Of a DNA stretch of 40,032 nt, positions 34,101 through 40,032 are shown in pieces (the stretch's first letter is position 1; every line of letters starts with the position of its first letter). Origin of the DNA: Melioribacteraceae bacterium (lineage in GTDB: Bacteria; Bacteroidota; Ignavibacteria; Ignavibacteriales; Melioribacteraceae); assembly GCA_023230485.1 (NCBI GenBank), contig JALNXG010000036.1, forward strand, positions 1 to 40,032. The letters run 5' to 3'. The notes under the pieces are model-generated. The model was given only the letters and a program-made list of their open reading frames with translations. It searched no databases and had not been told where the DNA came from. A program made the translations under genes and the position numbers.

Positions 34101-35984
34101 ATGAGCACAAACGTAACCCCCGTAATACTTACTGCCGCTGAACTGGAAGTCCATTACGGCGAAAATATTATTCTCGATAAAGCATCTCTTAGTATTCACG
34201 AAGAAGATAGAATTGGTCTTGTAGGAAGGAATGGAGCAGGTAAATCAACTTTCTTGAAAATTATTTCCGGCGAACTTCTTCCTGATAGCGGCAATGTTGC
34301 TAAAAGGAAAGATTTACTTGTTGGTTTTCTATCGCAGGAATTTACTCTTAATGAATCTTCCACCGTATTTGATAATATACTTGATGGGGCAGTGCATATC
34401 CAAAAGCTTGTTTCAGAATATGAAGCATTAGACCCTCACTCAGAAGACCGGCATATATTAGAAGAAAAAATTAATCTTATAGATGGATGGAATCTCGACC
34501 GCAATATTGAACTGATGATAAAATCCCTTAATGCACCTGATGGCGAGCGAGTAGTAAGATTACTTTCGGGTGGGGAGAAAAGAAGAGTGGCTCTCTGCAG
34601 GGCACTTATCTCGCATCCCGATTTATTAATATTAGATGAGCCGACTAACCATCTCGATACTGATTCTATTGAATGGATCGAAAACTTTCTTGCCGGATAT
34701 AAAGGTACTTGCATATTCGTTACTCATGATCGGTATTTTTTAGATCGGATTGCGGATAGAATTGTAGAGTTATCAAATGGGGTTTTTTATTCGCATCAAG
34801 GAAATTATACCGATTATCTCGTGAATAAAGCAGAACGGCAGGCAATTAGAGAAACAGAAGAACAGAAGCGACAGAGCTTTCTTAGGCGTGAACTTGAATG
34901 GGTTATGAAAGGTCCGAGAGCGAGACGTACAAAAGCTAAAAGCCGATTAGATCAGTATTATGAAATCGCTTCGCAAAAAGATATTGAAATCGAAATTGAT
35001 GTCGAACTCATTATCCCTCCTCCTCCTCGCCTTGGTAATAAAGTTGTTGAACTTAAAAATCTTGGTGTAGAAATTGGCGGCAAAAAATTATTTGAAGGAC
35101 TTAATTTCCTTTTCGATCCAAAAAGAAAACTTGGTATTGTTGGCAAGAATGGCGTAGGGAAAACTACCTTATTGAAACTTATACTAGGAGAGATAGATAA
35201 TTATAAAGGCAAAATAGATATTAGCGAAAATGTAGAATTTAATTATGTAGATCAATCGCGTATATTATTAAATGATCAAGATACAGTAATTAAGGCGATC
35301 GGTGAAGGAAGCGAATCGATTAATTTTGGCAATGGGCAAATAAGTATTTGGACTTACCTTAGAAGATTTCTTTTTACGGACGACAGAATAAATACTTTTG
35401 TTGGGAGACTTTCGGGCGGGGAAAGAAGCCGATTAACCCTTGCAAAAATATTAAAAAAGGGTGGAAACTTTTTAATCCTTGATGAGCCAACCAATGATCT
35501 TGATCTGCCAACACTCCGCATACTCGAAGAAGCGATAATAAATTTCGATGGTTGTGTAGTGGTCGTAAGCCATGACAGATATTTCTTAAATAGAATTTGT
35601 ACCGGCATACTCGCAATAGAAGAAGATGGAAAAACATTTTTTAATGAAGGCAATTACGATTATTATATTGAGAAAAAAGCTGAACGTAGAAAAGGGAATG
35701 AACAGCTAAAAGCGGCGATTAAAAAAGAGGATACGCGAATAAAAACCACAACAAAAAAACTTACGTGGAAGGAAGCGAAAGAATTAGAAATGATGGAAGT
35801 AAATATACTTGCGGCGGAAGAGGAGGTAGAACGCATTGAGGCGATATTTACTGCTCCCGATTACCATATAAAATATGCGGCAATGACAAATGAATTAAAC
35901 ACCGAACTTAGCCAAGCGAAAGAAAAAGTGGATTCGCTATATAAAAGATGGGAAGAACTCGAAACAATTAAGAGAGGCGAATAA
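34101..35984 (+). CDS. ABC-F family ATPase (Uup-like)
   Basis: A 627-residue soluble protein with two ABC domains and no membrane segment. Domain 1: Walker A GRNGAGKST at 42-50, LSGGEKRRVALCRAL, LLILDEPTNHLD. A charged linker holds RRELEWVMKGPRARRTKAKSR, the conserved arm motif of ABC-F proteins. Domain 2: GKNGVGKTT at about 348, LSGGERSRLTLAKIL, FLILDEPTNDLD. The C-terminal 80 residues form a charged coiled coil starting KKLTWKEAKELEMME, as in Uup. ABC-F proteins act on ribosomes; Uup is linked to DNA transposition and branched DNA as well. An internal ATG upstream (34092) is closed by TGA, supporting 34101 as the start. Confidence 0.93.
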   Translation: MSTNVTPVILTAAELEVHYGENIILDKASLSIHEEDRIGLVGRNGAGKSTFLKIISGELLPDSGNVAKRKDLLVGFLSQEFTLNESSTVFDNILDGAVHIQKLVSEYEALDPHSEDRHILEEKINLIDGWNLDRNIELMIKSLNAPDGERVVRLLSGGEKRRVALCRALISHPDLLILDEPTNHLDTDSIEWIENFLAGYKGTCIFVTHDRYFLDRIADRIVELSNGVFYSHQGNYTDYLVNKAERQAIRETEEQKRQSFLRRELEWVMKGPRARRTKAKSRLDQYYEIASQKDIEIEIDVELIIPPPPRLGNKVVELKNLGVEIGGKKLFEGLNFLFDPKRKLGIVGKNGVGKTTLLKLILGEIDNYKGKIDISENVEFNYVDQSRILLNDQDTVIKAIGEGSESINFGNGQISIWTYLRRFLFTDDRINTFVGRLSGGERSRLTLAKILKKGGNFLILDEPTNDLDLPTLRILEEAIINFDGCVVVVSHDRYFLNRICTGILAIEEDGKTFFNEGNYDYYIEKKAERRKGNEQLKAAIKKEDTRIKTTTKKLTWKEAKELEMMEVNILAAEEEVERIEAIFTAPDYHIKYAAMTNELNTELSQAKEKVDSLYKRWEELETIKRGE

Positions 35985-36059
35985 ATATTATTCGATAGGC
36001 AAACGATTATATTAAAGTCGCCCATTGCTTCTATTTTTTATTAGTAATAACTTAAATAG

Positions 36060-37139
36060 TTGCGAAAATACTATTTGCATATAACTTCGAGGGTGGTTAT
36101 AAAAAATATTAGTATTATTCTTAAAAATATACTGACCGATTTATCGCTTAAAAATTATTCTAATGCAGATATCGCAAAATTGGTTCATATTTCCAGGGCT
36201 ATTTTAGTTTCTCATATAAGAAACACATTATCCTCCGCTATATCGTTATCCCAAAAACAGGGCGTTTCGATTAATGATATCGCTATTGATTGCATAGCCG
36301 AAGTTTTTCAACAAAGTGATGATAATAGGTTTCCCAAATTAGAAAAATATTTCCATTCCCTAAGGAATCCGGTTTCAGAAATGCCGGAAATGGAAATCTT
36401 CCTCGCTTGGAAAGCACTACTACTTAAAATAGCGGATTCACAGTTAGCCCACATGTATGCACAGTTCGATCCCACAGGTTTTAAAATTATAAGAAATATA
36501 AAGGAAGCAATTTCAAAATGTGATTTTTTTGATTTACATAAAAATGTAAACGGAAATGTACTATTAACACCTTCCTATGATTTATTCAATAGTCTCCCTC
36601 CTATTCAAGCAGAAGATATTATAAATGATTTTTTGTATGCAGTAAAAGAAAAAAGAAATACTAAAGATTTATTAAAAATTTTGCATGACATATTAATAGA
36701 ACAAACAATATATAGAAAAGAGATAAAACTCTCGGAGGTTGTTAAGCTTTTTAAGAGTGTATTCAATTATCCCCTTGATAATAATCATTACGATGAAGAA
36801 TTTTCAGAAAATATTTTAGCTCATTCATTTTTAGATGAATTTGAATTGGAGCAAATATGCTCTAAAGTATTGGCTAATATAAAAGAAAAAATTCTGCTAA
36901 ATTATTTTGTAAAAGGGAAATTAACGGCTTCTCAAAGCGAGGCAGTATATTTAACCATTTATAATCTTGTATTTGATTGGCGCAAAACGGGCAGCAGTAA
37001 TAATTCTCTTTATAACTATTTTAACGAGAATATGAAGATAAATGAACGAGAATATAACCTAATTATAAAGGATAAAATTGAGTATTTAGTAAAATTAATG
37101 AAGAAAGAGTTTTTACTTTATCTTATTCCGGAGGAATAG
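36060..37139 (+). CDS. Uncharacterised protein, possibly a degenerate sigma-factor-like regulator
   Basis: A protein of up to 359 residues with no signal peptide or membrane segment and a lysine-rich, helical composition. The stretch ADIAKLVHISRAILVSHIRN...GVSINDIAIDCIAEVFQ...FPKLEKYF recalls region-2-like parts of some sigma-70-related proteins, and the C-terminal third could hold an additional helical domain. This resemblance is weak and I have no alignment. The start is uncertain: the frame opens at TTG 36060 without a ribosome-binding site, and GTG 36093 is a candidate. The next gene, 122 bp on, begins with an anti-sigma-type zinc finger, which is the main reason to suspect a sigma/anti-sigma pair. 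Confidence 0.55.
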   Translation: MRKYYLHITSRVVIKNISIILKNILTDLSLKNYSNADIAKLVHISRAILVSHIRNTLSSAISLSQKQGVSINDIAIDCIAEVFQQSDDNRFPKLEKYFHSLRNPVSEMPEMEIFLAWKALLLKIADSQLAHMYAQFDPTGFKIIRNIKEAISKCDFFDLHKNVNGNVLLTPSYDLFNSLPPIQAEDIINDFLYAVKEKRNTKDLLKILHDILIEQTIYRKEIKLSEVVKLFKSVFNYPLDNNHYDEEFSENILAHSFLDEFELEQICSKVLANIKEKILLNYFVKGKLTASQSEAVYLTIYNLVFDWRKTGSSNNSLYNYFNENMKINEREYNLIIKDKIEYLVKLMKKEFLLYLIPEE

Positions 37140-37185
37140 TCGGCTAATATAATGTGGTAAATTTATTGCGATAATATTAATTCCG

Positions 37186-37209
37186 CCAAAAGGGTGTTTT
37201 GGTACAATA
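37186..37209 (+). promoter_or_regulatory. CCAAAA-hairpin plus TTTTGGTACAATA motif (copy 1)
   Basis: CCAAAA (37186-37191) and TTTTGG (37197-37202) form a small palindrome, and TTTTGGTACAATA (37197-37209) recurs exactly at 38772-38784. It lies 52 bp before the ATG of the zinc-finger/FG-GAP gene and between two 10-bp arms ATAATATTAA (37171) and TTAATATTAT (37231). It is a candidate promoter or operator. Confidence 0.4.
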
Positions 37210-37261
37210 GTAATAATAGACTAATAGATTTTAATATTATGGGGACTCAAAGAAAGAGCAA

Positions 37262-38722
37262 ATGCATATTGACGATAAAATATTAGAAAAATTCGTACTA
37301 ATGAATGACAGCTTTTCCTCTAACGAAAAAGAGGAAATCTTAGTTCACTTAGAAAAGTGTGCTTTATGCCGAGATGCTTTTAAGACTTATCAAGAAATAT
37401 ATACGGATTTTGATGAGGGATTATTTGAAGCTCCTACCGAAAATGATAAAGAATTAGCAGACCGAATAAAAAGGAAACTGGAAGGGAAAGATAATCAAAA
37501 GCTATTATCAGGCAATGAATCTGCGGTTAAGATTTATGAGGGTAGAGCTGAGATTATTCGAAAACCAAAAATATTTACTTTGCCAAATATTTATTTTTTC
37601 GTTAAAAATTATCCTTTGGTTTCGTTCGGGTTTTCTCTAGTTGCATCTTTGGCGATTGCATTTTTAGTAACCACTTATCAAAGCAGTATAAAAGATATGA
37701 ATCCGGTTTCTCTCGATTATAAAAAAGGAGCTTTGCAGGCTTTTAATAAAAAGGGAGAAATGATTTGGAGCAAGCCCACCGGATCTAAAAGCGGAAATGA
37801 AAATATAGATTCATTAATGAATTGGGCGGGTTTTGCAGAAAGCAGGTATATAAACTTATTAGATATAGATGGCGATGGTAAAAACGAGGTACTTTTAACT
37901 CGATTCGGAAAATCCGATACATTCAAAGAGGGTTTTATCTATTGTTTCAATAATGATGGCACTCAAAGATGGATAGCTTCTCCGGAGAACACGAAATATA
38001 ACTATGCACCCAATTGGACAAGGACATCTTGGAGATTTGATGATTTCTTCACCGTTAAAACAAAAATCGGTAATAAATTATTTGTAGTAGCGCATGTATT
38101 GACTTATGGTGGAGCGATTGTATCCTCGCTTGATCCCGAGACGGGAACGGTCACTTCTTCAATTTATCATGATGGCAATTTTTCTTGTCAATCGCATTTT
38201 GATATTGATAATGATGGTGAAGATGAAATTATTTTAGGCGGAACAAGTAGTTATGATAAACCGGTAGTCGTAATTTTGAAGACAGATTTTTTAATGGGTG
38301 AAATGCCGGGTCTAAAAAATCCTCAACCGGAGATAAAAGGCAATGCATTGTATTATATTATTTTACCTGTAAGTGAAATGGAAATGCTTGTTAAATCACC
38401 ATCACCGCCTAATGTAGCTTTAATAATAAAGACTGATGTCAGTGGATTTTCAGTGCTTGCAAATGAACGTTTCCACCTATATAATAAGACAATGCAGCTT
38501 CCATACGTATTTGATAAATCGCTCAAGTGCATAGACGTCTCTATGGGTAATTCTTATGGATATGCTTATGATGATTATCTTAAGGATGGAACATTCAAAA
38601 TTTCATTTAAAGAATATAAGAAGGAATTAATCGATTCAGTTAAGTATTGGGATGGTGATAAATTTGTAGATCATCCGACCAAGAATAAATATTGGAATCA
38701 GAAATTAAAGCTCCCAAAGTAA
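37262..38722 (+). CDS. Anti-sigma-like zinc-finger, single-pass membrane protein with FG-GAP repeats
   Basis: A 486-residue protein with three parts. The N-terminus is a zf-HC2-type anti-sigma zinc-binding domain (His30-x3-Cys34-x2-Cys37 in HLEKCALCRD). One transmembrane segment lies at about 118-138 (YPLVSFGFSLVASLAIAFLV). The periplasmic part is a beta-propeller-like region with FG-GAP/VCBS calcium-loop repeats LLDIDGDGKNEVLL and HFDIDNDGEDEIILGG. This is the plan of a membrane-bound anti-sigma factor or signal sensor that reads an outside ligand. The upstream gene may encode its partner. AAAGAAAGAG in front of the ATG is a weak ribosome-binding site. No known family covering the full length is recognised. 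Confidence 0.78.
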   Translation: MHIDDKILEKFVLMNDSFSSNEKEEILVHLEKCALCRDAFKTYQEIYTDFDEGLFEAPTENDKELADRIKRKLEGKDNQKLLSGNESAVKIYEGRAEIIRKPKIFTLPNIYFFVKNYPLVSFGFSLVASLAIAFLVTTYQSSIKDMNPVSLDYKKGALQAFNKKGEMIWSKPTGSKSGNENIDSLMNWAGFAESRYINLLDIDGDGKNEVLLTRFGKSDTFKEGFIYCFNNDGTQRWIASPENTKYNYAPNWTRTSWRFDDFFTVKTKIGNKLFVVAHVLTYGGAIVSSLDPETGTVTSSIYHDGNFSCQSHFDIDNDGEDEIILGGTSSYDKPVVVILKTDFLMGEMPGLKNPQPEIKGNALYYIILPVSEMEMLVKSPSPPNVALIIKTDVSGFSVLANERFHLYNKTMQLPYVFDKSLKCIDVSMGNSYGYAYDDYLKDGTFKISFKEYKKELIDSVKYWDGDKFVDHPTKNKYWNQKLKLPK

Positions 38723-38771
38723 CCCCCTCTAAAAATGAAAAATATTTTCAAAATTTTCCGTAGAATCCCCC

Positions 38772-38784
38772 TTTTGGTACAATA
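38772..38784 (+). repeat. TTTTGGTACAATA motif (copy 2)
   Basis: An exact 13-bp copy of the motif at 37197-37209, here preceded by CCCCC, the complement of the GGG that follows CCAAAA at copy 1. Both copies are followed by GTAATAA-type sequence. No convincing gene follows closely; the next readable item is the hairpin at 38896 and the gene remnant at 39000. Confidence 0.4.
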
Positions 38785-38895
38785 ACAAGAGTAATAAAAA
38801 AAGTTTTGTAATAAGGTAAACAGATTAAATATTACATTCTTTATTAAATTGTAGATTTTTATGTAAATATTTTCGTGTAAATCTTCGAGGGCATG

Positions 38896-38938
38896 GAAGC
38901 TGAGCTGAGTGAGAAATTTTCAAACAAAGCTTGGCTTC
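38896..38938 (+). terminator. Hairpin with T-rich tail, possible terminator or structured RNA
   Basis: GAAGCTGAGC (38896-38905) pairs with GCTTGGCTTC (38929-38938) over 10 bp including two G-U pairs, with inner GAAA/TTTC pairing possible, and TTTTATATT follows. It lies about 110 bp after motif copy 2, so a short transcript between the two is conceivable. The DNA at 38723-38895 otherwise shows no gene. Confidence 0.35.
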
Positions 38939-38999
38939 TTTTATATTAAAAAAGATTATGTACAGGAAACGAACTTAAGCGAAGATTTCGTGGAGAAAG

Positions 39000-39217
39000 T
39001 TGAAGGAAACCACGCAAGTACCACGCAAGTACCTGGGAAATAACGAGCAAGCTGAAAAGGTATTAAAATTTTGTTCAGAATACAGATTAAGACAAGAAAT
39101 TCAAGATCATTTCGAATTAGCGAATAGAGAGCATTTCAGAAAAAGCCCAACAGCTCCAAGCAAAAATATATTATTACGGAAAAAGGTAAATCACTTTTGA
39201 TGCAATTGGATTCCTAA
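39000..39217 (+). pseudogene. Decayed C-terminus of an AlbA/RecG-like ATP-binding winged-helix protein
   Basis: Frame 1 (39000-39142) encodes TTQVPRKYL...AEKVLKFCSEYRLRQEIQDHFELANREHFRK, the start of a C-terminal winged helix that I recall from ATP-binding (AlbA/HATPase_c_4, RecG-like) regulators. The continuation is in another frame (39143-39217): KPNSSKQKYIITEKGKSLL, then a stop. The residues that should lie between (a NPLLxxGLL-type helix and strand) are missing, so a deletion with frameshift occurred. An exact 11-bp tandem duplication CCACGCAAGTA (39010-39031) is a further scar. The N-terminal ATPase part is absent upstream. It is a relic, and nothing suggests that it is expressed. Confidence 0.65.
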
Positions 39218-39346
39218 TAAATAGATTTAATTCACTCTGGAATTATTCCTAATATTTAATTTGGTTTTTTCAGTTTCATTCTCTATAATCATTTTCTATT
39301 TGTCTCAAATAATTTTTATTTCTGGAAGCATCAGAGGATTTTTATA

Positions 39347-39586
39347 ATGGAAGTTAATACAACCAAAACTTGCCCACGCTGTAAAAAAATATTCGAGTGT
39401 AAACACGAGGATATAACTCATTGCCAATGCACTAATATTAAACTAACAAAAAATGAACTTGCAATGATAAAAAAAACTTACAATGACTGCATCTGCTGCG
39501 CCTGCTTAGCCGATCTCAAAGGCAGATTCAGAAAATTCAAAGATAAAATCGAATCCGATTACATGAACATAATCATAGAAGAATAA
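39347..39586 (+). CDS. Small cysteine-rich CWC family protein
   Basis: A 79-residue cytoplasmic protein with nine cysteines: CPRCKKIFECKHEDITHCQC, then DCICCACL. Spacing and surroundings match the Cys-rich CWC family, with CQC in place of the usual CWC, so it probably binds zinc or an iron-sulfur cluster. The function of the family is unknown. AGAGGATTT precedes the ATG with proper spacing. It stands alone, with gene-poor DNA on both sides. Confidence 0.8.
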   Translation: MEVNTTKTCPRCKKIFECKHEDITHCQCTNIKLTKNELAMIKKTYNDCICCACLADLKGRFRKFKDKIESDYMNIIIEE

Positions 39587-39688
39587 ACTTAATAATTTGT
39601 TAAGCCCTAATTTGGATGAATCAAATAATTTTATCGCCCAACGAATGATTGCCATATTACTATCAAATACGAAGGTTTAAAAAAGCAA

Positions 39689-39708
39689 AATCCGACTCAT
39701 GTCGGATT
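39689..39708 (-). terminator. Probable minus-strand (or bidirectional) terminator hairpin
   Basis: A perfect 8-bp stem AATCCGAC/GTCGGATT with a 4-nt loop. On the minus strand it is followed by TTGCTTTTTT, a good uridine tract; on the plus strand no such tract follows. No minus-strand gene is visible to its right. Confidence 0.45.
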
Positions 39709-39734
39709 CGCCAATTACTTCAATTTTACTTATT

Positions 39735-39760
39735 ACTTGTCTCTAACAAGTTTTTTATTT
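39735..39760 (+). terminator. Weak plus-strand terminator-like hairpin
   Basis: ACTTGT (39735-39740), loop CTCTA, ACAAGT (39746-39751), running directly into TTTTTTATTT. The stem is only 6 bp. It could end the CWC gene transcript, though it lies about 150 bp after that stop codon. Confidence 0.4.
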
Positions 39761-39915
39761 AGCCAAATCGTAGTAAAGCATTATTATTAAATATAGCTCT
39801 ATTGACTTTAGCAATAAAAATATCAATTTTTTTGTTAAGAAGAATAGTATTTATTAAAAACCAAAAATACCGATATTTTTTTGGCTTTTATACTTTCTAA
39901 ATATGAGGGAATTAA

Positions 39916-40032
39916 ATGGAAGAAGTTTTTGTTAAAGATGCTCCTAAAGCGATTGGTCCATATTGCCACGCTATGAAAGTTCACGGTTTAATGTTCTGTT
40001 CAGGGCAAACTCCTTTGGATCCTGAAACAATG
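39916..40032 (+). CDS. RidA (YjgF/YER057c/UK114) family protein, N-terminal part
   Basis: The frame runs off the right edge after 39 residues. MEEVFVKDAPKAIGPYCHAMKVHG...FCSGQTPLDPETM matches the start of RidA-family proteins, trimeric enzymes that hydrolyse reactive enamine/imine intermediates released by PLP enzymes. The usual GPYSQA reads GPYCHA here. The catalytic Arg and the C-terminal half are beyond the window. The ATG is preceded by GAGGGAATTAA, a good ribosome-binding site. Confidence 0.88.
   Translation, partial: MEEVFVKDAPKAIGPYCHAMKVHGLMFCSGQTPLDPETM

Larger units (their letters stand above)
39587..39915. other. Gene-free interval with hairpins
   Basis: I see no gene or tRNA in this 329-bp stretch. 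It holds three inverted repeats. AATCCGAC-TCAT-GTCGGATT (39689-39708) is read on the minus strand with TTTTGCTTTTTT after it. ACTTGT-CTCTA-ACAAGT with TTTTTTATTT after it on the plus strand lies at 39735-39760. An AT-rich CCAAAAATA/TATTTTTTTGG pair (39861-39884) lies just before the RidA gene. The first two look like terminators facing opposite directions. Confidence 0.5.

Noticed and set aside
35354..35653. Minus-strand frames of 87-99 residues inside the ABC-F gene
   Set aside because: They overlap the second ABC domain with its conserved motifs; no independent evidence of coding.
37171..37240. 10-bp inverted arms ATAATATTAA / TTAATATTAT as transposon ends
   Set aside because: The arms are A/T only and nearly self-palindromic, only 50 bp apart, with no transposase or target duplication.
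39010..39031. CRISPR-like or regulatory repeat CCACGCAAGTA x2
   Set aside because: There are only two tandem 11-bp copies without spacers; a slippage duplication within a decayed gene explains them.

Overview
The window is AT-rich bacterial DNA, almost fully coding. Two secreted products end in a type IX secretion (T9SS) sorting domain with the QNYPNPFNP signature. Together with many exported glycoside hydrolases, a glycyl radical enzyme and compact ATGA-coupled operons, this points to an Ignavibacteria-like member of the Bacteroidota/Chlorobiota group that degrades polysaccharides and can live anaerobically. This placement rests on motif recognition, not on a search.

Layout. (1) 1-17818, plus strand: one long, tightly spaced run of carbohydrate genes. 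It holds the end of a GH10-like hydrolase, a GH13 amylase-family enzyme whose T9SS tail is cut off by an in-frame TAA, an NAD-dependent epimerase-like protein, a secreted GH2 enzyme, a phosphomannose-isomerase-like cupin, an MsmK/UgpC-type ABC ATPase, an aldo/keto reductase, a nucleoside hydrolase, a sugar-binding lipoprotein, a PhyH-type dioxygenase, an SMP-30-like lactonase, a GH43-GH92 fusion and a Gfo/Idh/MocA oxidoreductase. (2) 17827-22982: a minus-strand glycyl radical enzyme and its radical-SAM activase, divergent from an AraC-type regulator and a second aldo/keto reductase, with a 9-bp inverted repeat in the shared control region. (3) 23081-23995: a CorA-like transporter with an altered GMN motif. 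(4) 24010-31552, minus strand: two tandem paralogous histidine kinases (one broken by an in-frame TAA inside its GAF domain) followed by a T9SS-exported GH5 enzyme and a GH92 mannosidase. (5) 31681-35984: an ABC-2 exporter pair and a divergent Uup-type ABC-F ATPase. (6) 36060-38722: a possible degenerate sigma-like protein and a zinc-finger/transmembrane/FG-GAP protein. A 13-bp motif, TTTTGGTACAATA, lies upstream of the latter and recurs about 50 bp downstream of it. (7) 38723-40032: sparse DNA with the decayed C-terminus of a winged-helix protein, a small cysteine-rich CWC protein, hairpins and the start of a RidA-family gene.

How it fits together (inference): enzymes with T9SS tails (GH5, and GH13 if its tail is made) act outside the cell. 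Signal-peptide enzymes without the tail (GH2, GH92, GH43-GH92) act on the fragments. The binding protein and ATPase belong to an importer whose permeases are not in the window. The cupin, oxidoreductases and lactonase-like protein would process the sugars. GH92, GH5 and the cupin hint at mannose-rich glycans. The glycyl radical enzyme has the GCxE/RVGG residues of its superfamily but matches no named class that I recognise; it is the best candidate for undescribed chemistry here. The second striking feature is the presence of two otherwise intact genes, each split by a single in-frame TAA.
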